Positions 9,911-20,351 of a stretch of 64,000 bases of DNA are shown here, in pieces. Every line of letters starts with the position of its first letter. Position 1 is the first letter of the stretch. The position numbers and the translations under genes are program-made. The notes beneath the pieces are model-generated. The model did not search any database. It was not told where the DNA came from and worked only from the letters and a program-made list of their open reading frames with translations. This DNA is from Sugiyamaella lignohabitans (lineage: Eukaryota > Ascomycota > Dipodascomycetes > Dipodascales > Trichomonascaceae): NCBI RefSeq assembly GCF_001640025.1, contig NC_031674.1, positions 3,968,001 through 4,032,000 on the forward strand. The letters are read 5' to 3'.

Positions 9911-11031
9911 AGTGCCAGGTGTATCTAGCTATTTGAACTATTTTTTAGGGCAGTATATTATTTTTAACTTGATGACCCCAAGATCTGTGTTGAGGGCAAT
10001 TCGATTTGGTACCTAACCGTCATGCAGGAACCCCTGTGAGGCTGAAAAGGTTTGGAGAATATAAAATGCAAAAAAAATGCCCATTCTACTTCTCTCTATA
10101 ATATATTAGTATATTATGGTCAACATGTCTGTGATACCATTATAAAGTAAGTATGCTAAGAATTACACCGGATTGTGATAGTTATCTTACTTGATGTGAT
10201 GACTAGCTGTCGCCCCAATCTTAGCTTAATGCTTTGAAGATTCGACAAAACACACTGAAAATTCTGATATCAGTAATACGATCACCTTATGTATTCCGAA
10301 GGGAATCAAATCCAATGTGCAACTGCTTGATTACTATAAAAGCAATCTTGCTAACTATTTAGATGTAAGAATTTAACCTCTTCATGTTCTTAATGATGTT
10401 AAAAATATTTTCATGCTAATCATGAACTGGGTATTTATCTCGGTTTTGATTCAAACCAATATTCGATAATGCTACTGAATCGAGAGCTATATTCACATTT
10501 TGATAAGAGTGTGGGACTAACAATTTAGCTTATATATTTCTGTAGGTTGGTTAATTTCGTGGTTCTTACCCACTAGTATATGATTTATATTTTTTACTGC
10601 AATACACTACTAAATTTCTAATAGGTTGGCTGGTCATGGCAACGCGTAAAGTTTTTTGTTACGCTGTGGACCTAACCCTTTTCGATAAGCTCAACTGCCA
10701 CGACTATAAATGATATATGCAGGGTGAATTTCTGGCATTTGTCGATGTATTAAATGCAGTTAGTTGATTTAAAGAGCTATTAAACAATTGATGATCGAAT
10801 TTTAATTACTTCAAGGTGCATTTAAATATCAGCTTGTAATCCAGAAGTTTAGCCGTTAAGACTCGGGATCAAGAGCAATTTAGACGCGTTCTAATTATAT
10901 TACATCAGTTGAATGATCCCTGAGCTTGCTTAGACACATCTTGGATCCAAACGTGAAATTGGATTCATATTTGTGACGGATCTCTCTCCCGTCACAGGAT
11001 TGCTGGAGATATCGTGGTTGTTATATGAGCC
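9911..11031. other. 1.1-kb intergenic region upstream of ERD1
   Basis: AT-rich with no ORF of useful length and no tRNA seen. Single ACGCGT hexamers occur near 10644 and 10884. Nothing else is recognisable. Confidence 0.4.
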
Positions 11032-12273
11032 ATGTCAGAGCTAACGGAAACGCATTCCTTGCAAAACCATATCTCTCATAGATTCGACCCTCTATTCCCG
11101 CTTCCGTATAGGATAGCTTTTGAAATTATCCTCGGTATTTGGGGCTGGGGCCTCAATGTTCAAGTACTGGATGCTATCCATGTGGATCTCAGCTATTTAC
11201 TACGATACCAGACTGGCAGATCGTTGCACAAGGCTGTTTATCAATTTGCTCTTGGGCTCTCGCTAATATACACTGTATCAATTATATTTTATTGGCAACT
11301 GTTACGAAAAGCTGACGGTGGCATTGTAACGGCTGGTGTAGGGGATGATTCAGAAGAGCACCCTATTTTGTCGGGACTGGATATCTTACCATGGACTACT
11401 TTTGCAGTTATCATTGGAATTTTTTTGTATCCAGGGCACAAGTTCCACCATAGTGGTCGCAAACGGGTCATTTCTGTGCTTAAAAGGGTTTGTACAGGAA
11501 GCATCAATCCTGAACACCGTCTACCAGATATACTATTATCTGATGCACTTACCTCATATTCTAAAATATTTGTGGATTCAGGAATCATGACGTGTATGTT
11601 GATTTCGAAACAATCATCTTTAGGACTACCAGATAGGTCTTGTGGGGGACAGTGGCTGGTCCCAGTAATTTCAAGCATACCGTTTCTTATACGTCTTCGT
11701 CAGTGTACAATTGAGTATCTGGCGACTGGGAACAAGCAGCATTTATTTAATTTCGCGAAATATTTGTCGGCTATGCCCGTTATCCTCTTGTCAGCGTTGC
11801 AGCGTAATTTTAAAAATGTGGAGGTTAGTGCCAGTGCGATTGATCATGATATGGCAGCATTCCAAATATTTACACCTAGGATGTTGACAAAACTATGGGT
11901 GGCTGCTGTGCTTATAAACTCTACATACAGTTTTTACTGGGACATCACATATGATTGGGATCTAGAGTTATTGGGAGGATTTAGTTGGTGGCAACGAAAA
12001 CATCAGGGTCTTAGAGCTATCATGTACTTCCCAGCAAAACATTGGTACTATTTTGCTATTTGTGTAGATTGTGTTCTTCGCTTCACCTGGAGCTTGAAAT
12101 TATCGTCACATTGGTATTATGTTGCTGATCGTGAGTCTGGTTTATTTGTATTGGGCGTACTCGAAATTATAAGAAGATGGGTGTGGGTCTTCTTCCGGGT
12201 GGAGTCTGAATGGGTCAAGTCACTTCGTGATCCGTACAAAGGTCATGAACTTGGTCAAGTAACTCCAATGTAG
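11032..12273 (+). CDS. ERD1: ERD1-like EXS-domain membrane protein (Golgi/ER retention)
   Basis: A 413-residue polytopic membrane protein, slightly longer than yeast Erd1. The N-terminus reads PLPYRIAFEIILGIWGWGLN, the Erd1 hallmark. Further hydrophobic segments follow, and the EXS domain occupies about 190-400, with SIPFLIRLRQCTIEY, the HLFNFAKYLSA block and NSTYSFYWDITYDWDL. Erd1 acts in the Golgi; in yeast it is needed for retention of luminal ER proteins and for correct glycosylation, probably by recycling phosphate and sorting glycosyltransferases. Other EXS proteins are phosphate exporters with an SPX domain, which is absent here. Single exon. Confidence 0.85.
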   Translation: MSELTETHSLQNHISHRFDPLFPLPYRIAFEIILGIWGWGLNVQVLDAIHVDLSYLLRYQTGRSLHKAVYQFALGLSLIYTVSIIFYWQLLRKADGGIVTAGVGDDSEEHPILSGLDILPWTTFAVIIGIFLYPGHKFHHSGRKRVISVLKRVCTGSINPEHRLPDILLSDALTSYSKIFVDSGIMTCMLISKQSSLGLPDRSCGGQWLVPVISSIPFLIRLRQCTIEYLATGNKQHLFNFAKYLSAMPVILLSALQRNFKNVEVSASAIDHDMAAFQIFTPRMLTKLWVAAVLINSTYSFYWDITYDWDLELLGGFSWWQRKHQGLRAIMYFPAKHWYYFAICVDCVLRFTWSLKLSSHWYYVADRESGLFVLGVLEIIRRWVWVFFRVESEWVKSLRDPYKGHELGQVTPM

Positions 12274-12462
12274 GCAATTATTGTTCATTGCCTACGTTTA
12301 ATAGATTGTGGACGATTATTTCCATTAGCTAGTTTTGATAGAATTGGAATGCACGTCTCCCTTCTGATCACAAGACAAAATGTTATGAGTATTTATTCAA
12401 AATGACGCACAAGCGGGGTTGTAAAAATCAATGTAAGTGTCAATAAATTAAATGCAACTGTT

Positions 12463-13279
12463 CTATTTTTTAAATTTATCTCTTTTTTGTCTGTTTCTAC
12501 TACGCTCCTTAGACACATGGGCTTTTCGTTCAACTTTTGTTAAGTATCTGAATTTCTTTTTGGGTTTGGATTGTTGTGGTTTTTTCTTTTCATCTTTAAG
12601 AACAAACTTGGCATATTCTTGAGCTCTATTAATACTTCCCTCGAGTACAGATTCAGATTTATCAACATCAACATATTTATCTATATGTAAAGGTTCACTT
12701 AGGTCCTCGATAGTGACGACCACAGTTCCATCATCATCGTCGTCAAATGTTTGTTTTTTTTTGAGAATTCCATTGGGTCGTGATTCGCTGTCGAATCCCG
12801 CCCAAGATTCACCCTCAGGTTCATCATCAGAATCTTTCTCGCTTGAAACTTCTTCTGATACTTTTGTTGATTTTACTTCTTTAGTCTTCTTAATATCCGT
12901 CCACTCATCATCACCATCATCGCTCACCTCGCCATTCAAATCTTTCATAGCCTCTTGAAACCGCTTCATGTCCTTCTCCATCAAATCCTTTCGCTCTTGT
13001 CGAAGCCTTTTTCGTTCTTCAAGTTTTTCTTTATGAGCAATCTCTTTCGCTTTTTCCAGAGCCTTCTCCTTTCTTTGGACTTTTCTCTTATGGAATCCCG
13101 TTAAATATTCCCTGATATGCTTGTTAGGCTACCTCAGCGAAGCGAGTCTTTTGCACTACTTACGCTCGAGCATCTCTGTCAAATGACACTGCTTCAACTC
13201 CATGAGCTTTTTGCTTCTTTCGGGCATAAATGTCATCTCCTCGGGTGAGAATTTCACGGTTTGTACGTCGTGGAGGCAT
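12463..13279 (-). CDS. RRP17: ribosomal RNA-processing protein 17 (Nol12 family), two exons
   Basis: Exon 1 is 13164-13279 (MPPRRTNREILTRGDDIYAR onward) and exon 2 is 12463-13111. The 52-nt intron starts GTAAGT and ends CCTAAC-N8-CAG. The join restores an uninterrupted 254-residue protein across ARDA-EYLTGFHKRKVQRKEKA. The basic coiled N-terminal half with the GFHKRK(V/K)xRK motif is the Nol12/Rrp17 signature; an acidic middle and a basic tail (KFRYLTKVERKAHVSKERSR) follow. The yeast protein is a nucleolar 5'-3' exonuclease-like factor for 5.8S and 25S rRNA 5'-end maturation in the large subunit. Length is close to yeast (235). It is divergent from YPI1. Confidence 0.9.
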
Positions 13280-13571
13280 TTTCTTTTTGTTTCTCTGGGT
13301 GGTGTACTTTTGGATGGAGAACGAAATCCTAGAGCGTTTCAAAAAATATTTTATCACGTGATGTATATTGAAAATGAAATGGAGGCACAGGATTCTATAC
13401 TTTGATAAGCACAAGTTCCTCGCTGATTAGGCGCCCTACTTTCGTTGCTACCAATAGTTAACCTGTTATTTAATTACTCTTAACCACTTTACTGCCGGTA
13501 TTTATCGCTTTTATAGCTTGTGCATCTACAACCGAGCACGTAACTTCAACTTATGAACACAGCTGGTCGAC

Positions 13572-14233
13572 ATGTCAGCAAGGCAACAGGCACCTGCTGT
13601 TGCTGGGTCTTCATCCAGAACAGAAGTCACAAATGTCACCTCTGTACCAGTTACATTGACCCTACGAGGTGAAGGGGTTTCTTCGCGGCGCCAAGTGAGT
13701 TGGACTGATGACGTAATTGATAATGAGCATATGAACAAGAAAAAGTCAAAGAGTAAGTATCATTCAGTTATTCATTCCTAGATTATATGGTATATGCCCG
13801 TTTCTTCCCCTTCTGCTGCTGCTGCTGCTGCTGCCACTGCTACTCTCTTTGGGTCTCAGCACATCTCAGATAAAGCGGGGTCGGGATCTTGCTCAATTTT
13901 ACTAACTTGTTAGTCTGTTGTATTTTTACGAAGACTCGCGAATTTGGCGAATCTAGTTCAGAAAGTGGAACTGACTCTGATTCTGACTCTGATTCTAACT
14001 CTTCAAGCTCGGATTCGGAATCGGATTCTCGTAATGCTCATAAATCTTGTGACCACAGCGTAGGCGATCACAACCATACATCTGCTCACTCCCATAGCCA
14101 CAGAAATTCCGGCCGTACCAGGCATCGTTCAAGAGGCGTGGCCCCTCCGAACGCTTACGAAAGACAGCCTAGATATAAATCATCTTCCACAAAGCTTAAA
14201 GGTGGTTCCGCGACAACTACTGTTACAGAGTGA
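13572..14233 (+). CDS. YPI1: type 1 protein phosphatase inhibitor Ypi1 (PPP1R11 family), two exons
   Basis: Exon 1 is 13572-13752 and exon 2 is 13914-14233. The intron begins GTAAGT and ends ACTAAC-N4-TAG. The spliced 166-residue protein contains RQVSWTDDVIDNEHMNKKKSK directly joined to ICCIFTKTREFGES, the diagnostic core of inhibitor-3/Ypi1. The RQVSW piece is the RVxF-like docking site for protein phosphatase 1, and the KKKSKxCC block is invariant. The C-terminal half is Ser/Asp-rich, then His-rich. In yeast Ypi1 binds Glc7 in the nucleus and helps glycogen, ion and mitotic control. The intron carries a short CTG repeat near 13811-13835. Confidence 0.92.
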
Positions 14234-14873
14234 TGTAGGGCAGGCGTCGGCGGAGCTTTACAGTTCCATCATGTGATATGAAACACCTTAGTTATTTATT
14301 ATTTAGGCTCTTTATAATCTACATTATTAGCTTGACCCACCCTTCCGACGGTTTGTGACCTCGAATTGAATTAATACCCCTGGCATTCCCTCCAACTAGA
14401 TCTATGCCACTTACCCGGCCTCATATTATTAGGTTAAGGGTTGGTCTCTCGCAGCCAAGGGGAATCGGGCTTCACACTGGAGAACTAAGCCACATCCGAT
14501 TATAACAAAAGACAAAGTAACAGCTGGAAATACAACGCAAACCCCTTATCTGTTGCTTGTAAATAGCGCAATTGACCATAAACTCCGACTTGCAATAAGT
14601 AATAAGAAACAGGTTTTATATTCGCTCAATTGTTCCTTTTTTAATCTTCAGTTGAAGCTGTTTCAGACAAGCACAGTCATTGCTTCTCCACACAAGGCCC
14701 CGCACTGATTGTTCACGATTGTGTGAAATTGCGCGTTATATTGATAGTTTCTTTATAGCGTGGTAACCTATTGTTAATATTGCTGGCTCATTTGATTAAC
14801 TTCAAAATCGCACCTTTTGTTCCCTTTGTAGTACCCCCCTATATTGTGTCGTCACTCTATCATTTTTACCACT
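14234..14873. other. intergenic region upstream of BCY1
   Basis: 640 bp of promoter and leader sequence without a credible ORF or RNA gene. I see no clear regulatory motif. Confidence 0.4.
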
Positions 14874-16289
14874 ATGTCCCTTCCAAAGGAATACGTTGAA
14901 GAGCTAAATATTCTTAACCGTGAGGTTGCTCAAAATAAGCCTACAGACGTACTTCAATTCTGTGCAAACCATTTCAACTCGCGTTTAGAGGAACATCGCA
15001 AGCAGTTGTTGAGTGGCAGTTCATCCGCTGGTACTAGTGCTGCTCGTTCTGTGGGATCCCCCGGTGGCCCCACCTCTGCCCCTTCTCCTCCTACTGGTGC
15101 AGGTTTTGGTGGTTTTAATACTCATTCATTTTCAAGCGGCGATCCTACGTCTTTGGCCCCTTCCCATGGTCATTCCGATGACCCTGCTTCATCAGATGAC
15201 CCAATGACCGGAGTCACTCCCTCCACAAATAGAGATAATAATACCGCCCCTGCATTTGGTTCTGGAAGTGCAGGTGAACGTACTGGTAGCCCTGGTCCCA
15301 CCAGTGGTAATGCGCCATTTGGTTCATCGCGTTTAGTTCTCGGGGGAACTGGCGTGCCAGCTTTCGCATCCAATTTCAATGCTAACAGGAGAACATCTGT
15401 AAGCGCTGAAAGTTTGAACCCACATTCTTTTGTTGGCTCTGCGGCTCCCCCTATCCCAGAGAAAATGCTTTCTCCCGAACAATTGAAGCGACTCAATGAC
15501 AGTGTCTCGAAGAACTTCCTTTTTAGCAATCTCGACGAAGATTCTCTTCATTTGTTACTTCACGCCCTAGAAGAGAAGAAAGTGGCTGCTGGTACGACCA
15601 TTATTCAACAGGGCGATCAGGGTGATTTCTATTATATTGTTGAAAGCGGTTCAGTTGATTTTTACCGTGATCACGAGAAGATCAGCTCAAGCGGCAGTGG
15701 AAGCAGCTTTGGTGAACTAGCCCTTATGTATAATGCCCCACGAGCTGCGACTGTTGTAGCCGCCACTGATAGTGTCCTCTGGGCCCTGGATAGAATAACT
15801 TTCAAGAAGATTCTTCTTGACAAGACCACTAAGAAGAGAAAGTTATATGGCGAGTTCCTAAAAGAGGTACCGGTTCTGAAGGTCTTGAGTCCCTATGAAC
15901 TCAGCAAACTTGCTGATGCTCTTGTAACAAAAGTATATGAACCTGGATCGGTGGTTATTCGAGAAGGCGATAAAGGTGATGAGTTCTACCTTATTGAATC
16001 TGGTACTGCCACTGTTTCCAAGGCTAACGAGGGAACTGTATCTGAATTGAAAAAGGGTGACTACTTTGGCGAGGTTGCTCTGTTGCACGATAGCCCTCGT
16101 CAAGCCACTGTGACAGCGACAACGAAGCTCAAGGTAGCTTCCCTAGGAAGAAGTGGCTTTCAGAGATTACTTGGCCCTGTTGTAGATATTTTGAAGAGAC
16201 AGGACCCTACTCATGCCCCTGTTGCGGCTTCTGTAGCCCCTAATTCCACTGCCAATCAGAGTGCCGGTGTGTCCCAGGCTGTTGCCTAG
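14874..16289 (+). CDS. BCY1: cAMP-dependent protein kinase regulatory subunit Bcy1
   Basis: 471 residues from the ATG at 14874 (MSLPKEYVEELNILNREV); the frame stays open 10 codons further upstream without an ATG. The N-terminal docking/dimerisation helix bundle is followed by a Gly/Ser-rich stretch (about 45-165). The inhibitory site RRTSV is next (Ser about 175), a phosphorylatable type II-like sequence that occupies the catalytic cleft of PKA. Two cyclic-nucleotide-binding domains follow, with phosphate-binding cassettes FGELALMYNAPRAATV and FGEVALLHDSPRQATV, both retaining the Glu and Arg that hold cAMP. It keeps PKA inactive until cAMP rises. Single exon. Confidence 0.96.
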   Translation: MSLPKEYVEELNILNREVAQNKPTDVLQFCANHFNSRLEEHRKQLLSGSSSAGTSAARSVGSPGGPTSAPSPPTGAGFGGFNTHSFSSGDPTSLAPSHGHSDDPASSDDPMTGVTPSTNRDNNTAPAFGSGSAGERTGSPGPTSGNAPFGSSRLVLGGTGVPAFASNFNANRRTSVSAESLNPHSFVGSAAPPIPEKMLSPEQLKRLNDSVSKNFLFSNLDEDSLHLLLHALEEKKVAAGTTIIQQGDQGDFYYIVESGSVDFYRDHEKISSSGSGSSFGELALMYNAPRAATVVAATDSVLWALDRITFKKILLDKTTKKRKLYGEFLKEVPVLKVLSPYELSKLADALVTKVYEPGSVVIREGDKGDEFYLIESGTATVSKANEGTVSELKKGDYFGEVALLHDSPRQATVTATTKLKVASLGRSGFQRLLGPVVDILKRQDPTHAPVAASVAPNSTANQSAGVSQAVA

Positions 16290-16442
16290 TCATTAAAGAA
16301 ACTATAACTTGGGATGTCACTCCCTGTTGTTCCTGTAACCGTGCTAATATTTGTTTTATATATCTCACACATATATTTATTATATACCATTGTCATGAAG
16401 ATTTTAAGCTTTACATACATCGGCTACTGGTACATCCGCCCA

Positions 16443-16925
16443 TTACTGTTGCAAATAGAAATCTCTTTGAAGAACCATCCAACAAGTAGTGACACTGGCC
16501 ACAACAAGTGGACCAAGTAGTCCTTTTCCTAGTTTCGCAGTACCAAAAAAAAGCCACTCGGAAACAAAATGAAAGCCTGCCACTACATAGGAGCTGAGGG
16601 CCAAATCGAAGACTGTTGGATTGCTAATCGAGTAGGCAGCATAGAATCGTATGATCGAGGCAAGAATGGTCCACGTTCCAAACGTGCGGGCTGATAAACC
16701 GGTCACTTCCTCAGGCTTAGCCTCGTATACTCGGCGCGTCAAAGCCAAACCACTAACATACGTCTGTGCAGAGTTGAACACAGATACAACAGAAACCTGT
16801 CAAAGGTTAGAAATTTTATCATTGACACACTCTAGTCATTATCCAATATATCTCCTACCTACAAAGAGCATCCATTTCGGCAGCCAACCCTCAGATTGAG
16901 GAAGAAAGTTAACTAGTGAGAGCAT
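16443..16925 (-). CDS. ERG28: ergosterol biosynthesis scaffold Erg28, two exons
   Basis: Exon 1 is 16863-16925 (MLSLVNFLPQSEGWLPKWMLF) and exon 2 is 16443-16796. The 66-nt intron begins with the variant GTAGGT and ends TTCTAAC-N6-CAG. Splicing joins to VSVVSVFNSAQTYVSGLALTRRVY, the Erg28 core, giving 138 residues with four predicted membrane helices. Erg28 is an ER membrane scaffold that tethers the C-4 demethylation complex (Erg25, Erg26, Erg27) and other sterol enzymes. Its length is near the S. cerevisiae protein (148). It lies just downstream of BCY1 in convergent orientation. Confidence 0.93.
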
Positions 16926-17046
16926 GTTTGATTCTCAATGGAGGTGCAGAGCACCAGTCAATGAATCAGAGGTTAATGTTGATCTTACCCTAACATCTAT
17001 TACTCAGGGGAACTATAGATTAGATTTATTTTGGTGCTGAAGACAA

Positions 17047-19563
17047 TTATAGTAAGCCCTTAGGCTTGGTTGCAGATATAATTGACGCAATGTGTTCAGA
17101 AAGTCCCTCAGCACCATCTCGGGCACGTTGGTAGGCCTCGGGCGACCTGTCCATTATAATTTGAAGATCTTTATTAGAGATTTCCATAGAGGACTTGAAA
17201 GCAGCCTTGCCCTTATTCAGCTCTTTCTTCATATTTTCGACTGTTTCCTCTTGATTAGCTCCCTCAAAACCAAATCCCTTGAATCGGCCAGATTCAATAA
17301 CAACTTGTTCGAGTTTCCTCTTTGCTCCAGCTCGCTCTAAAAGCTTCTGTTCCACCGTATTTGAGGTTGCAAGTCGATAAATAACGACCGGTTTTGTCTG
17401 ACCAATTCTATGTACTCTATCCATGGCTTGCAAATCTTGTTGAGGATTCCAATCACTATCAAATATTATCACCGTGTCTGCCGAGGTCAAATTTATTCCT
17501 AGACCACCTGATCTAGTCGAAAGTAAAAATAGTTTATAACTCGAATCTGAGTTGAAGACATCCATCTGCTCTTGTCTGAATTTTTGGTCCGTCGACCCAT
17601 CAATCCGACAATATTTCCAATTTTTGAGGTAAGCCCAGTCTTCGAGAAGATCTAGCATCTTGGTGAACTGACTGAAAATGAGTATCTTATGTTGCTTTTC
17701 TAAAAGCTTTGTGGCGAGTTTGTCTAGCAACATCATTTTACCCGACACGGTAATAATCTTATCGTCTACCGGTTCATCTGCCGACCAAGGATAATAGAAT
17801 AAATACGGTGAATTGCAAGCTAATCGCAACTGCATGACAAGGTTTTGGAAGCTTTTAGTTCGCGCCTCGTTGTTCGCTTGTTTTATTAGTCTTGCAGTCT
17901 CATCATTATACTCCTCCTGAATACTGGCTGATAATCTTGCGTCGGCTTTAGCTTGAAGAGACTTTATGAACTCGTCATCATCCTGGAGGTCATCATCCTC
18001 AGTATCGTCAATACTTTGATTGGCTAGCGCGCGAGTCTTTGCACCACGCCTAAGAATCGACCTACTAGGACTACTATGTTTTGATTCGATTCCTTTGCTT
18101 CTAGTGGAACGGATTGGACGTCCCGTTTCTGGGTTCCTTTGCTCATCAGCTTGTGGTGATGTTTTCATACCATTCCCAGTAGTCTTTTTTGCGCGGTTTC
18201 TATCTTTTCCATACTTTGCATCCCGGTGTTGATAAATTGTATCGACCACATACTCCCTTGCCGTACGTTGCAAAATTCTCTCATACAGTTCAGTTTGTTC
18301 GTCTGTTAGGCCGCCATATATAATGTACTCCCTTTTATCGGGCAAGAACATAGAAATATCTGTTTTGAGTCTGCGTAATAAGAATGGTCTCAAAATGGCA
18401 TGTAAACTTGATATTAAGTTATCGCCAGCTGAACCGATAAAGTCTCCATCATCTGAGCCAGCGCTTTCGAACCATGCTTGGAATAGCTCAAGATCAGTAA
18501 ATATATCTGGTAACAAAAAGTTGAGCAAAGACCACAATTCTGCTAAATTGTTTTGTAGAGGCGTTCCTGTTAGTAACAGCCTGTTTGCTGAGTCGAATTT
18601 TTTCAGCTGCTTTATCAGTCTGCAATTCATATTCTTCAAACGATGACCTTCATCGACAATAATATATTTCCACTCGTAATGTCCAAGAAACTTAGCGTCA
18701 TTGTTAATAATCTCGTAACTCGTAACGATAATCGGGAACGCTCTGTCGGTCGCTCTCTTCCTATTCATGTGATTATTCCTAATTTCAGCCCTTTCTTCAG
18801 GCGTACCATGGTATTTAATGACAGGAATGCCAGGTGCGAATTTGTTGAATTCTTTAATCCAGTTCTCGATAGTTGATAGTGGAGCAGCAATCAAGAAGGG
18901 ACCAGGAATAGAATGTTCAATAAGATAGGCGATAAATGAAATTACCTGTAGAGTCTTACCCAGTCCCATCTCATCTGCCAAAATACCATTAAGACCATTT
19001 TCAAATAATGAAACCATCCATTGAACACCAGCCACTTGGTAAGGGTGAAGAGTACCACCAGTGATAAGAGTTGGCTGACCTGTACCTGTTTTCGATGGTT
19101 CAAGGGGGGCTTGGGCAGCTTTTGCCACAACGTTCGAATCTTCGTCTCGAGATGAACGCTTTTCCTTTTTAACAAAATTCAAAATACTTCTCTGGGTGTT
19201 TTTAGCTGAAGCAGATTTGGCTGCAGATTGAGCAGCTAATGCTGCCTTTGACTGTCTACCACGACGCCTTTTAACGAGAGGTTCAACATCCTTTTGGTGC
19301 CTAGTGCTCGGTGGCGTAGTAGGCGGGGTGCTTATCTCTGAAGTTTGTTCCTCCAAATTTCCTGGCCCAAGGTCATTTGAGTCAGAAGTAGGTATTGCCA
19401 GACGCTGTGTTAAGATAGACGCGTAAATTTTAGATCGTTCAACCAAAAACTGTAATCGTTGTAATCTCTTATCTGATTGAAGTCCCTGCAGCTCTTTGAT
19501 ATCCGGGGTTCCTATAGGACTGGATGTGCCAGAAGGCGATTTAGAAGAACTAGGTGTCTCCAT
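17047..19563 (-). CDS. IRC5: SNF2-family chromatin remodeller Irc5 (LSH/HELLS-like)
   Basis: 838 residues from the ATG at 19563 (METPSSSKSP); the frame stays open upstream only with a non-ATG start. The basic, Ser-rich N-terminus is followed by the Snf2 ATPase: Walker A in ADEMGLGKTLQV, the DEGH box in IIVDEGHRLKN, TGTPLQNNLAELWSLL, and the C-terminal lobe with SGGLGINLTSADTVI and DRVHRIGQTKPV. The spacing and an insertion between the lobes match Irc5/LSH rather than ISWI or CHD. Irc5 is a nuclear ATPase that affects cohesin loading and limits spontaneous recombination; mammalian HELLS works in DNA methylation. It is divergent from RSC8, sharing a promoter region. Confidence 0.9.
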   Translation of the reverse strand: METPSSSKSPSGTSSPIGTPDIKELQGLQSDKRLQRLQFLVERSKIYASILTQRLAIPTSDSNDLGPGNLEEQTSEISTPPTTPPSTRHQKDVEPLVKRRRGRQSKAALAAQSAAKSASAKNTQRSILNFVKKEKRSSRDEDSNVVAKAAQAPLEPSKTGTGQPTLITGGTLHPYQVAGVQWMVSLFENGLNGILADEMGLGKTLQVISFIAYLIEHSIPGPFLIAAPLSTIENWIKEFNKFAPGIPVIKYHGTPEERAEIRNNHMNRKRATDRAFPIIVTSYEIINNDAKFLGHYEWKYIIVDEGHRLKNMNCRLIKQLKKFDSANRLLLTGTPLQNNLAELWSLLNFLLPDIFTDLELFQAWFESAGSDDGDFIGSAGDNLISSLHAILRPFLLRRLKTDISMFLPDKREYIIYGGLTDEQTELYERILQRTAREYVVDTIYQHRDAKYGKDRNRAKKTTGNGMKTSPQADEQRNPETGRPIRSTRSKGIESKHSSPSRSILRRGAKTRALANQSIDDTEDDDLQDDDEFIKSLQAKADARLSASIQEEYNDETARLIKQANNEARTKSFQNLVMQLRLACNSPYLFYYPWSADEPVDDKIITVSGKMMLLDKLATKLLEKQHKILIFSQFTKMLDLLEDWAYLKNWKYCRIDGSTDQKFRQEQMDVFNSDSSYKLFLLSTRSGGLGINLTSADTVIIFDSDWNPQQDLQAMDRVHRIGQTKPVVIYRLATSNTVEQKLLERAGAKRKLEQVVIESGRFKGFGFEGANQEETVENMKKELNKGKAAFKSSMEISNKDLQIIMDRSPEAYQRARDGAEGLSEHIASIISATKPKGLL

Positions 19564-19713
19564 TTTTGTCTGTGGCAGGAGTATATACACTTTTATATCC
19601 AAGCCTATAGGCAGTCGCACAAATGTATAGACCTACTGGTTTCCCGGTGCTGCATCTTTTAATTTAACGGACGCGCTTGCGCACCTTCTTCGTGACAAAG
19701 ATACCCCTACCCA

Positions 19714-19723
19714 TGGACCCTGC
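19714..19723 (-). promoter_or_regulatory. GCAGGGTCCA motif, copy 3
   Basis: The reverse complement TGGACCCTGC on the plus strand, 151 bp upstream of the IRC5 start in the IRC5/RSC8 divergent promoter. Confidence 0.4.
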
Positions 19724-20226
19724 TTTGTTCGCATAATACTGAACTGAGAAGACAATACCGACCACCCTTTGGAATTTAATTTAAAAAAAAACTCTATCGA
19801 ACTATGGTCACATTGATCGAAGCATGACTACTGCTTTCTCCACTGTGGGTAAAAGTATTCTGTAAGGCACATCTTAAAGCAGAAGCGTCTCGACGGTTGG
19901 CATATGGTAGTAGAATGAAGGAGTAAAACGCATTAGACCATTCCCATCGGACCAAGTAGTCTTGTTTTATGAAACAATCTCTCAGGTGCTCACAGAACAG
20001 CTCAGAACGATACAAATCGTTTATCCAGCCCAAATACTCTACTTGCCAGACACTGTGGGGGTATCTTAGGACTATACTCATTACCTAGCCCTTATGACGT
20101 ATAGACGAATAAAACTCCTATAGAGGTGTATGCAAAGTTTACAAGTCGGTTCAAACTATGAAATTCGTGAATAACTCACAGTCAGACACATGCAATCACC
20201 TTTTCGACGACAATAGAGAAAGATTA

Positions 20227-20331
20227 ACGCGTGAAGATTAAGTATCGGGTCAACGCGTCTTTTGAGAGATATAATTGCAACACATCAGTTAGTTTGACGT
20301 ATCGTCAATCTTTTAAGTAAAGTAGACGCGT
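20227..20331. promoter_or_regulatory. three ACGCGT (MCB-type) boxes before RSC8
   Basis: Exact ACGCGT at 20227-20232, 20253-20258 and 20326-20331, the last 20 bp before the RSC8 start codon. ACGCGT is the binding site of the G1/S factor MBF (Mbp1-Swi6) in yeasts. Three copies in 105 bp suggest cell-cycle control; this has not been shown here. Confidence 0.55.
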
Positions 20332-20351
20332 CCCCTAGCTAATATACAAGA

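Larger units (their letters stand above)
19564..20351. other. divergent IRC5/RSC8 promoter region
   Basis: 788 bp with one GCAGGGTCCA motif copy (19714-19723, minus orientation) and three ACGCGT boxes near RSC8. A minus-strand 95-codon ORF (19794-20081) has no recognisable domain and lies across promoter sequence. Confidence 0.5.

Noticed and set aside
10480..10900. Searched for a tRNA or snoRNA in the ERD1 upstream region
   Set aside because: No B box or cloverleaf and no convincing C/D boxes found.
19794..20081. 95-codon minus-strand ORF between IRC5 and RSC8
   Set aside because: Trp/Tyr-rich and faintly protein-like, but no family is recognised and it lies in a divergent promoter.
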